Shown: piece by piece, positions 49,484-59,515 of the stretch
How positions within the stretch are numbered: the stretch's first letter is position 1
How the letters are laid out: every line of letters starts with the position of its first letter
NCBI GenBank assembly: GCA_947561585.1
Contig: CANNZV010001141.1
Location: forward strand, 62,001 to 126,000
Reading direction: 5' to 3'
DNA: 64,000 bases
Origin: Caprella mutica
Taxonomy: Eukaryota > Arthropoda > Malacostraca > Amphipoda > Caprellidae
Notes under the pieces: model-generated
Told to the model about the DNA's origin: nothing
Seen by the model: only the letters and a program-made list of their open reading frames with translations
The model's database searches: none
Position numbers and translations under genes: made by a program

Positions 49484-49835
49484 ATGCTCACTAGTGGGTT
49501 AAGGAAGTTTTCAGCTGACCTGATTGTACACGTCCTACCGACTAAACAAACTGATTGACTGCTTGTCACCCGAGCGTGCCGCGAAAAGCTAAAGAAGAGG
49601 AAGCTAGGTGTCACAGCAGGCAGAAGGTGATAACTAGGGCAGCATAAACAAAGCGCTGAGCAAGCAGAAACAGAGGTGAACAGGTACTTACAGCCCATCA
49701 GAAAATCAAGGTCGCAATCAGAGCGCAGCAGTACACAACCTACTGTGATGGCTGCTCTAGGCTAACTGAAATGTAGTAAAATGTAGTAAAATGCAGTAAA
49801 ATGTCCGCTATACTGCACCGAATTTTAACTGGGTT

Positions 49836-50223
49836 GCTACTCTGTATAAAAGAAAGGCGTGAAAAATTTCAAATCAATAGGAAAAGTTTTTAAGGGTGAA
49901 CCATTCATCTGAATTTTCAGATATTGAAATATTTCAAATAATTATGAATTTTCTGATTCTAAACATATAAGATATCAATTTATTTTTTGATTTGAGGTTT
50001 TAATGCCTTTATTTGTTATCCAGCAATAAGTATTTCAAATTTCACTGTGGTACATGGATGTTAACAGGTTGAATCATCAATTTATAGATATGTTTACAAA
50101 TTATGTATCAAATACATGATTTTTACTTGTTTTTTCCTATAAAAATATAATAATCATTAGAAATTGGATGGGAAAGTGGAATAAATCACCGAATACAATA
50201 GTTAAATAAACAGCATCCCTTTA
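49836..50223. other. AT-rich DNA between two elements
   Basis: Nothing recognised between the end of the outer CCCAG element and the next mariner-like element. Confidence 0.4.
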
Positions 50224-50225
50224 TA

Positions 50226-51433
50226 CAGGGTGTCCCAAAAAACCCGATACCCAAGTTTCAAAGGCTGTAATTCAAAAACTATTAGATTTACTAAAAATTG
50301 AAAAATCTCATTTTGTTTCTCAACATTTTTTCCATCTCTGTACAAAATTTCAGCTGAATTCATGAAACAGTTTTCTATAAGCAGTATTTTTAGTGACTCA
50401 CACTGAAAACCTGTTTGCGTACTTTTGTTAAACTTTGAATTTTATGATATTTAAACCATGTTTTTAATAACTTTTCACCATTATTAAAATGTTTTATTGA
50501 AAAAACATTAATAAAAATCATAAAAACCATTTGTAAAACTAAAATGCCACTGAAATATACAAAACAATCGAATTGCTCCTCCTATTAATTTTTTCCTTCA
50601 GTGTGTCCTTCGTTTTCTTTAGGCATAATTTTCAGTGATAAATACTAAAAACTTGTTTTCGCCATTACTGTAAAGTAAGACTTCACGAACTTTCAGTAAA
50701 ATATTTCTGCAAGAAAAAGTGAATTAGACTTTACTAAATCAACATTCAACAGAATTGTAACTTTCGATTTTAAGTGACATCTTTACAAGATGCACGAGCG
50801 GAACAAACTCCTCGATTCCGATCTTCCTCGGCAGATGAATTTCGCTCAATGGTTTTTGCAATGAAATGTTCAATTTTTGGATGATATAGTGGTTCAAGTT
50901 GAGATAAGACGCTTTTCATTTGAATTGTCAAATTAAATAATCAAACTTTTCGCACATATGCACCAAATAATCAAACTCCTAATCTAAACTTTGACGTAGG
51001 AATTTCGAAAATGAAATGGTCTTTCTGTGTGGATGGAATATGGTGGCAATGGACCATAGGTCCTTATTTTCACAAAAATTATTTTAGATGAAGTTGGATA
51101 CCTTGTTCTAATAAATTTACAGGATCGTTGCCAGACTTTTAGAAACACATGAAAAGAGAATCAATTGAACTTGGTGGATTCAGTACGGTGCTCCTGTGAG
51201 CAGAACACTTGTGTTTGCTCCTGCTGCAAACAAAAGTGCGCAAACAGGTTTTCAGTATCGGTCACTAAAAATACTGGTTATTGAAAACTATTAGATAAAT
51301 TCGACTGAAATTTTGTACAGGGATGGGAAATATGTTGAAGAACAAAATGTGAATTTCCAATTTTTTGTAAGTCTAATAGTTTTTTGAATTACAGCTTTTG
51401 AAACTTGGGTATTTGTTTTTTTGGGACACCCTG
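50226..51433. mobile_element. Decayed mariner-like transposon with long inverted repeats
   Basis: Starts CAGGGTGTCCCAAAAAA and ends with its inverse, with TA on both sides (50224-50225 and 51434-51435). Inverted repeats are about 205 bp, much longer than the usual 20-30 bp of mariners, and include AAAACCTGTTTGCG near both inner limits. The middle holds a broken transposase frame. Confidence 0.85.
50790..51215 (+). pseudogene. Mariner-type transposase remnant
   Basis: Short readable stretches remain in shifting frames. One resembles the FCRWFL region before the first catalytic Asp (NFAQWFLQ, about 50835). Another resembles the VWCGI...IGPYFF region (about 51030-51075), and a third the WFQQDGAPAH region with the catalytic Asp lost (WWIQYGAP, about 51168-51195). 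Several stops and frame changes rule out function. Confidence 0.6.
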
Positions 51434-51665
51434 TATAATAAAGTGCAAATCATATATATCATAAAAATCATATTTATATAATTGTAGTACCAATTACCAA
51501 TAACATAAATTTCCTTTTTTTGTACCATTATACCTGACGTATAAAATATATAATGTACCCAATTCTTTTTATCTTAAGTAAAGTAGTTTTTTCTTTATTC
51601 AAATTTTGAAATACGTTCTTTTGACGCTAAGAGCGTATGAATGTAACTTTCTCTTGAATCTTGGT

Positions 51666-52020
51666 TCAAACTCTAGAAGAAGCTTCACTCACTATTTTAA
51701 TCGTTCTCTCCACAGCTTGCGAATGAAGTGAATAATTTTCGAAATCAAATACTGCAGTTTTGTCACGAATAAAATTATTCCCTTCTGAGTCCGTTAGGTT
51801 CATCTTAATTGGTGGGTCAGTCACCTGGACGCTTTTCAACCAATCATATCCACGTAGTCTCTGCAATCCACTACTATTTATTCCTGGTACTGTGAAGACC
51901 TTGGGTCCGGTTAATTGATCTTTTCTTGCAGCGTGAGCAATTTCTATTCTTCTTCAAGCATATTCACGAATTTGGGATCTAAAATCTTTTATCATGGATA
52001 GCAGGATATTTACGGAGTGA
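51666..52020 (-). pseudogene. Fragment of an unidentified insect repeat-associated protein
   Basis: The minus-strand frame ends at 51666 and is open for 66 codons. Read further upstream in the same frame it continues past one TGA to about 51995. It contains RRIEIAHAARKDQLTGP, LQRLRGYDWL and HSQAVERTIKIVSEAS. I have the impression that the last motif recurs in insect genomes in transposon-associated proteins, but I cannot name the family. Upstream sequence to about 52100 shows possible further remnants. Confidence 0.4.
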
Positions 52021-52535
52021 CTAAAGTATGCATTTCGTTTCAGAACTTGAAAAAACTACCTCTTGAAATACAATACTCTGTTCTTTCATCTATTTTGTTG
52101 CTTGTATAAAAGCAAGGAACAACTTTGCATATACGGATTGACTTTAATTTTAATCCACATTGGTATGTAAACCCTCTTTGCGATGGCCTTCTCAAATCCT
52201 AATAACAAGTATTATTAGGTTTTGAGAAGGCTCATCACTACTAACGTACAAACGGAGAATTCTGTTTCTGTATTTGGCATATTCAAACTACATACCTAGT
52301 GATCGCTTTGCTAGATCATCTGATAACAAGCCACGTAAAACTGCACCATACATTACATGCAGGTATTTTTCGTCAGTGTGCTTTGATCAGTTTTATCAAT
52401 AGAAATGACAGGTACTTCAATTGGTGTAAAGGAGACAACATCTTTAGTTCTGTCTTTTTGAAGCTCCTTTTCTATCGGTCCGGTGAATCTACGTGTTCCC
52501 GAAGTTTTACTATCCAAAGAATTGAAGAGTAACTT

Positions 52536-52772
52536 TGATTAGTGATCTACGCAAAATTCTCCATCGCTAACTAGAAACTGTGTAAAGTGATCTACAGCTC
52601 CAGATCACTTTACAAAAGTTCCAAATGATTCGACTGTAAAGTGCTCTACACGCGTAGATCACTTTTCATTACTCTCACTTCGCATTCAAACATAGTAATC
52701 TACGGTAATATAAGCGTAGATCATTATTCAGGTATCAATGTTACTCTCTCACAGACTGCAATTGATCTACGC
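52536..52772. repeat. Cluster of palindromic AAAGTGATCTACGC motifs
   Basis: Eight half-sites lie in 237 bp, near 52537, 52586, 52604, 52641, 52657, 52698, 52716 and 52757. Three pairs face each other: AAAGTGATCT and AGATCACTTT with 8 nt between, AAAGTGCTCTAC and GTAGATCACTTT with 4 nt between, and TAATCTACG and CGTAGATCATTA with about 10 nt between. Such an arrangement fits subterminal binding sites of a DNA transposon or a regulatory array. No owner was identified. Confidence 0.6.
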
Positions 52773-52819
52773 TAAGAATAATTTTCCAATTTGTAACGAG
52801 CCTTCTGATTGGCTAGATC

Positions 52820-54430
52820 TGCTAGACATTAAGTACAAAGAGTTCTAACATTATTGGTATATTATTACAGTGCAGGTCATTGAGAGTTTTATTACTACTG
52901 TACTGCATTAATTATTATTTATAATATAAAGTTAATGAAATAAATTTGTTGTAACAATGAGTAATTATCATTAAAACAATTCATTATGATATTTTTTATA
53001 TATATTAAAAAACAATTATTTATAATAAATTGAAGTTTAGATAATATGAACGGTGCAAGTAATGTTAGAGATAATTTGAATAGTAAAGGTGGGTAAGAAA
53101 ATAACTATAATATTTAAAATATCGATGTAGGTAAATGATACTAAATACAAAATGTGACAGAAAAAGTATACACATATAATACTGTTAGTAAATTGAAAAT
53201 AAGTCGTGTGCAATGACACTCACTATAAGTAATTAAAACTACATTTTATTATACACCTAACGATAAATAATTGTATACTTTTTTCCGAACACTAGGTTTT
53301 AATATTTTATTGAAACTTTTGAAAAGTCTTCAAAAAAGTGTGACAATTGTAACACAATCATATTATAATTATAATTTAGTCCAAATTTTGAGTATCAAAT
53401 AGTAATTATTGGTCATTATCAATTTTTTCGATTAAATAATGGTTGGTATATCAGATGTCAATGTAAGTGTTTCTTTGTAATTCCCGCGTTAATAATTTTG
53501 GTTTATCTTCCTTTTGGTAGCTAACGGTTACTGTGGGGGGGGGGGTGACTAACAGGGGGAGGGGGTAGATACAGTGGAGAGGTATCCTTTATGTATTTAC
53601 TACAGTTTCACAAATAGAATAAGAAGTAAATGATTACACTGAGAAATATGAAGCCTCTATTTAACTGTTTGCTTATATTTCTTTGTAGACTAATATTTAA
53701 TAATGAACGACAGTATATAGAATATTAATGAAAAATCATTTTAATTTTGGCGTTAAGGTCAAGGGGGTTGAGCATGCATTGCTATGTGTGTGTTTGTGTG
53801 TGTGTTTGTGTGTGTGTGTGTACCTAGATGTGTTTGTAGATGTATTGTTATATGCTTCATAGTCAGTTAGGCATGTAGTAACTTCTATTTTTTCGACTTT
53901 CTATTGACGATCTATCTATTGATACTAAAATCACCTAAAATTAACTGCTTGGGAAATGGTATTCATTTCTGTAATAAATATTGACAATTTTTTAGGAGCC
54001 AAGCAATTTAATTTTATAATATAAATGGAGCATAATGTATATATTATACAGTATAACACATAAACTCCGCGCACTTTACTCAATAATTACTCGTGCTTAC
54101 GAAATGTATGACACTGACGGGAAACTCATGAATGGGAAAAACGAACAATGCTTGAAAGAGTATTAGAGTATCTAGGAAAACCTACCTAACTAGAGTATAT
54201 ATGAACCTACATAGATACTGTAGTTAGGTAGCTACTGACTAGGGAACTAGATACACTAGTCTTTCCCAGTACACACTTCATTTTGCTGCTAGCAAGATGA
54301 AGTCGTGGAAGAGAACCCTGTTTTGGAAGAGAACAAGATTGGTACTAATATGATGGTACAAGAATCGAGCCATCTTGAAATAAGCTCATGTGTATATATT
54401 AAACTTAATAAACACATTTGAAAAAATAAA
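52820..54430. other. AT-rich DNA with simple repeats
   Basis: A G run of 10 at about 53535 and a GT microsatellite at 53787-53820 are the only clear structures. No gene is seen. Confidence 0.45.
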
Positions 54431-54439
54431 CACACTACT

Positions 54440-54895
54440 GTACCTAGTTACACTAGTCGGGTAACTAGTTACAGTAGTCAGGTAACTAGATATACTAGTT
54501 AGATACCTAATTCCATTAGCTACCTAACTAGTTACACTAGTTACCCAACTATTTATACTTGTTTTCATTATTAATTACCGTAAGTTACACTAGTTACTCA
54601 ACAATTTATAATTATTTTCATTATTAATTACTGTAAGTTACACTATTTACCTAACTAGTTACCTAACTAGTTACACTAGTTACCTAACTAGTTACACTAG
54701 TTACCTAACTAGTTACACTAGTTACCTAACTAGTTACACTAGTTACCTAACTAGTTACACTAGTTACCTAACTAGTTACACTAGTTACCTAACTAGTTAC
54801 ACTAGTTACCTAACTAGTTACACTAATTACCTAACTAGTTACACAAGTTACCTAACTAGTTACACTAGTTACCTAACTAGCTACACTAGTTAACT
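54440..54895 (+). repeat. 21-bp palindromic satellite
   Basis: Tandem units with core CTAGTTACACTAGTTACCTA. The unit contains GTTACCTAACTAGTTAC-like inverted halves, so single strands could fold. Units in the middle are identical, the edges are degraded. Confidence 0.9.
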
Positions 54896-55193
54896 AACAA
54901 GGTAATCGCACTAGTTACCTAAAAAGGTTACCGACTAGTTACCTAACATGGTTGCCGCACTAGTTACCTAACGAGGTTGCCGCACTAGTTACCTAACAAG
55001 GTTGCCGCACTAGTTACCTAACAAGGTTGCTGCACTAGTTACCTAACGAGGTTGCCGCACTAGTTACCTAACGAGGTTGCCGCACTAGTTACCTAACAAG
55101 GTTGCCGCACTAGTTACCTAACAAGGTTGCTGCACTAGTTGCCTAACGAGGTTGCCGCACTAGTTACCTAACGAGGTTTCCGCACTAGTTACC
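54896..55193 (+). repeat. 25-bp satellite, left part
   Basis: About twelve units of ACTAGTTACCTAACGAGGTT plus GCCGC. It continues after the inserted MITE at 56249-56290 and decays into ACTGGTTATCTA-like units up to about 56375. Confidence 0.9.
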
Positions 55194-55196
55194 TAA

Positions 55197-56245
55197 AGCC
55201 CCGTTTACATTGACACTCACTTTGGAAGCTCACATCCACGGGCAACGGGCAAGTGCACGCTCAAAAAGAGTCTTGACTGTTCACATTTGAAAAGCGTTTG
55301 GCGGGCAGATTGAGACTGTGCGAGAGTTCTTAGTTGGTATTCAGATTCGATGGCGAGAAATGTTGCTATATACACTGGGCAAAGCGGCAGGGCCCCTAGT
55401 GTAATAACATGAAATAATTTATAGCACCAAAGCTATGGTACATAAATTTCATCTGTTTCATAAACTTTATCAGATTTTTTCGATTCGTTGACTTTATTAC
55501 GGTGTTAGTTCCGTATAGTTTGAATTTCAGTTTTTACATCTTCTCCATCTCTACCTAATATTAATAACTAGTGTACTATCCCGTTAAAAATAACTGTTTT
55601 TTGATGGAAATTGAATTTTAATTCTATGAATTTTCAGTTTTCGGAAAATATTGAGTTTTCGGAAAATCTTCAGTACCTACCTATTCGGAAAATTTTGTGT
55701 TATGGGAAAATTTTGTGTTATTGGAAAATTTTGTGTTGTGGGAAAATTTTGTTTTAGTAAAATTGAGTTGTGGGAAATTTTTTATTTTTGGGAAAATATT
55801 GAGTTTTCCTAAAATTTTGAATTTTATAAAATTAAATTTTTGAGTGTGATGGATTTATACATATATAAAAACACAATGCTCTTTGTTATAGGTTGGGATA
55901 ATAATAAATTTTGTTCAATGTCATTATTGCTCTCATCTAAATTTCTATGCTTTACTTTATGATTTCCTAAGGCATTCGTGAGTCCTATATAGATTAATTA
56001 GCTGTTCAACAGCAGCTCTACTCGTTGCCATCCATTTTGCAGGAGCTTCGATGTTAACAACCTCCCCCTGGTGCATCAATGGACTGACTGAGCCATAGTG
56101 AGTGTCACTCAGAGTGTCGAAAAGAATGGCCAAGGTGAATGTTGAAGTGAGCCTCGAGTTGCCCGCTGGTTTGCCCCTCCACAGCGCGTTTGCCCGTTGT
56201 TACAACACTCATAGTGTGCAAAAGAGCCTCAATGTAAACGGGGCT
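55197..56245. mobile_element. Harbinger-like MITE inserted in the satellite
   Basis: Starts AGCCCCGTTTACATTGA and ends with the inverse, TCAATGTAAACGGGGCT. TAA stands on both sides (55194-55196 and 56246-56248), and the satellite unit restores exactly when the element and one TAA are removed. A 3-bp TAA duplication fits PIF/Harbinger. Subterminal GGGCAA or TTGCCC words recur near both ends (for example 55240-55250 and 56165-56200). An 18-bp repeat (GGAAAATTTTGTGTTATG type, four units) lies at 55680-55760. No transposase frame. Confidence 0.82.
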
Positions 56246-56375
56246 TAACGAGGTTGCCGCACTAGTTACCTGACAAGGTTGCCGCTCTGGTTATCTAACT
56301 GGCTATCTCTCTGATTAACTAACTGGTGATTTAACTGGTGATCTAACTGGATATCTAGCTGGTTATCTAGGTGGT

Positions 56376-56900
56376 TAGTGTGTATGATCGGAGGGTTCCT
56401 GAGGGGGGTTGTTTCTTATTTCTGCCGGGCAGGCATTTCTTTATTTCAATATTCATATTCAATATTTCCAATATTCAAGTTCTTTCATTCACATGGTAGC
56501 GTGGTTATTAATTAGTGCCGAGCGGGCATTTAATTATGTGGGTTACGATTCTCCCTAGAAAGAATAATCAATTTGTTTAATTTACTGTTTACGTTACTTG
56601 TCAATAATAATCATCAATATCTTCACTTCATTGAATAACAACAAATCAAATTAACCTCTTTTAATATACTTTAGTTAGCAAAGTTAAATATTAAGTAACC
56701 TAGCACAGCTAAAGATAAAATTAAATCTTTTCTAGAGACTAAAATACAGACTGCATTACAAAATTCGTATGATCTCACTTCAAGAGTCCTCTATTTCATG
56801 ACATATATTGAAACATAATACATAAAAAATATATTAGTACCAACAATGTTAATTTAATTTAATTTACCTATTTAGGTATATTTAACACGAAATTATGGAA
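56376..56900. other. AT-rich DNA, nothing recognised
   Basis: No gene, repeat or transposon end is seen. Confidence 0.4.
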
Positions 56901-56904
56901 ATCG

Positions 56905-57412
56905 GGTACCAGTTGTCCGGGTACGAGTTGTCATGTATACCAGTTGTCCAGGTACAAAAGGAAAATATACATAGTACTGGAACTATAACAACGTCTCTCA
57001 GCTACAATATTAGGTCTGTTTTTCGGCCCACTGCTATATACGTAGTAGTGACAACAGAATGACTTGTTATCGTGACGTCATTAAGGTAACAGACTTTATC
57101 GAAAATTAGGGTCAAGTAGTTTGAATAACTGAATACATCATTACTTTTTACTTATATTGGCAATAAATAAACAATTTTTATAATAAAACATTCTTCGAAT
57201 GACTTAAATTCAATCTTAAAATGTTGCTATGATGACGTCACGTACACTAACAGTCTCAATTGTCACTACTACATTCTATATACTGGTAGTCCGTGAATAT
57301 GCATGTATTAGCAGTGGACTGGACTACAGACACATTTGAACAAAATGTTAGTCGCCTGAGGTACAAGTTGTCCGGGTACGAGTTGTCCAGGTACGAGTTG
57401 TCCGTGCACCGG
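56905..57412. repeat. 15-bp repeats on both sides of a small inverted-repeat element
   Basis: GGGTACGAGTTGTCC-type units occur at 56912-56957 (three to four units) and at 57358-57408 (three to four units), same orientation. Between them, 57040-57095 and 57225-57275 are inverted relatives (GTAGTAGTGACAA, GTGACGTCAT), like the ends of a MITE of about 250 bp. The simplest reading is an insertion into one array, but the flanks do not rejoin cleanly. Confidence 0.5.
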
Positions 57413-59513
57413 TTTATGGGCTTCTGGGCAAACTGCGATATCGTTCGATCATGTTGTGCCATACATGGATCCATCGTTAGCGCAACTATTGTTCGATCGT
57501 TGTGCTTATAAGACAGCCTAAAAAAACTATACTTTACTTGGTTAATACTTTTTACTGCTGGTGCTGAAGATGATTGTTGTGAAGACACAAAGGCACAGGA
57601 CATACATACTTTATACTTCTTTTTTGCAATTTCCTCCAATGTTTTCTCTGTATAATATCAGCCTTTTTAATTCATTCAAGAAAAATAATGAGATAAAAGT
57701 AATTTTATATACTCTAATTTTTCCGAAGTTAAAGCTCGCTACCTTTTCCTTTTTCTTTTTCTCTGCACAATTAGATATTTTTCATAAGTGTGGCAGTAAC
57801 TAAATTTCTAGTCATTATATAAATATTGCAGAGTCTGTATATGTGCTCTTATAATAAAAATACTTCATAAAATAACATATAGTATATAGTAACAGTTGCC
57901 CCTCTGCTGTGTTATACATACAGTAAATATAATATTGTGAGTTAATTCGTGTCAAGAGATTCATAGTGTTTCAATAAAGGTATATTAACTTACACAGATT
58001 GCGCAAATTCATATAAAGATGATTACAGTTTTCTTGTGAAAGACGCTGGGTAGTGTGACCCATGATAATTATTTTGTACATAGAAACAAGGTATGTTATT
58101 CATTCTTTTCAGAATAAAATGCTTTACCTTCCATTTTCAGGCTAAACTGGTTGTATACAGCATTGTGAACAGTTTTCATATATTTTTGAGTGAGGTTTAA
58201 TTGAATATTTTTTTTTTTCTCAAAGTGCGTAAATAGAAGAGATGTCGATCCTGTCTCATCTTATCCTGTCCGTATCTTCCTAATTCATACATCTTTAGGA
58301 AACCGAAATAATATAATTAGATCAATAACACGTTTTTCATCGCATACGCACACAGCACAAGCAATCAAGACAAAAATTCTTATGAATATTTAATTAAGTA
58401 GCTGTATCTAATAATGCATGCAATGCAGGGGCACATGGCCGTGTGTTCGTATGTGCATATTTGTTTATGCGCAGAAAAGTCTAAAATTCGTATCAAGGCG
58501 TAGCATACCTTTTAAGTTAAATACCTTGGTTCCAATGACATGCACTTCACTAAAAAACAAAAGTGTGGATCTTTCAATTTCTTCAAGCTGTAGAAAAAAA
58601 AACTATGTATAAAAATAAAGTTGATGCACATATGTCTCGCTCATTTGACTATACATACTTATAGGCAGCATAGGCTAAGATGAAACTCCTGAATGTCTCA
58701 GAGTTTTGGATTATATGCAAATATGATTCAAAAGGGAGCTATTACTATAATTTCATCTTAAGGTCCCTTTACCTAAAATTTGTATTACTCTAGTCATTAC
58801 AACTAAGGTTATTGATTTTGAAATTGAAATACATTTCAAATTTGTTATTTATTTGGTTCGGATGGGGTTTTCAGTTTGCACTACTTCCCGATTTTCTAAG
58901 CAGACTTGACAGGAGAGAAAAGTAATTAGATAATAATGAATAATTTTAAATGACTTATATCTGGTAGTTACTAGTATTAAATACTAGTTGACTACCTTTA
59001 CCGTTACCTGAATACCATTACCGTGAAAGGTACCTAATAATTTAACTAAATACCTACAATGACTATTGAATATACGACAATATATAAATGAGATAGAATT
59101 TGTAGCTTTTTATTGCTCTTCTACTAAATCGAATAGAAAGTTGGACATTGAAGGTTGATTATGAATATTATAATTAATTACGAAGCTAATACTTGGTGAA
59201 TTACTTTTCTGTTACCTGTGATATCATATTAAATGTATTTATAGAAAAAACAGTGGAGTGGATCTTAAAGTTTATTAGTGATTTCAACTCTGAAAATTAA
59301 TAAATTATATATTAATTAGTATGCTTATTTGAAATAATTGTTAAACAAAAGAAAATTCACTCGAAATTAACTGTCAACTTTTAGTGTTAACAACCACAGT
59401 TTCATGAAGAAACTGTAAATATCTCTTCTGCCTCGAAAAAAAATGTCTGTCGATTCTGCCTCTAAAAGAAAAATTCAACCATAGTTTTCAGTCTCATGTT
59501 AAGCTAACGAATA
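57413..59513. other. AT-rich DNA, nothing recognised
   Basis: Some short open frames (for example 57256-57639 minus, which overlaps the 15-bp repeats) have no supporting motif. No transposon end is seen. Confidence 0.4.
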
Positions 59514-59515
59514 TA

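Larger units (their letters stand above)
46335..49790 (-). mobile_element. Non-LTR retrotransposon with poly(A) tail
   Basis: Minus-strand element inserted in the right end of the outer CCCAG copy. Its 3-prime end is a 61-nt T run on the plus strand (46335-46395). The flanks share TTTACTG in minus-strand reading on both sides, which is the likely target duplication. The 5-prime junction carries three 10-bp units (minus strand ATTTTACTAC type), so the exact start is uncertain by about 20 bp. A long uninterrupted tail and an intact ORF mark a recent insertion. Confidence 0.88.
21346..49833. mobile_element. Outer CCCAG transposon (host of the nested structure)
   Basis: The ends are CCCAGTTAAAATTAGGTGCA at 21346 and the inverse CCGAATTTTAACTGGG at 49833, each flanked by TT (21344-21345 and 49834-49835). 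The element's own DNA is 21346-23693 plus 41277-46334 plus about 49791-49833, roughly 7.45 kb. The rest was inserted later. Its left part is the reverse complement of the right part of the inner copy, and its right part is the reverse complement of the inner copy's left part. It is therefore the same element in opposite orientation. Apart from the first 25 bp or so, the two ends differ, so the terminal inverted repeat is short. No transposase could be identified. The superfamily is open: the 2-bp duplications (TT here, TA for the inner copy) fit Tc1/mariner only partly. Confidence 0.8.

Noticed and set aside
57256..57639. 127-codon minus-strand frame
   Set aside because: Overlaps the 15-bp repeats, has no motif, and its composition is like random A/T-rich DNA.
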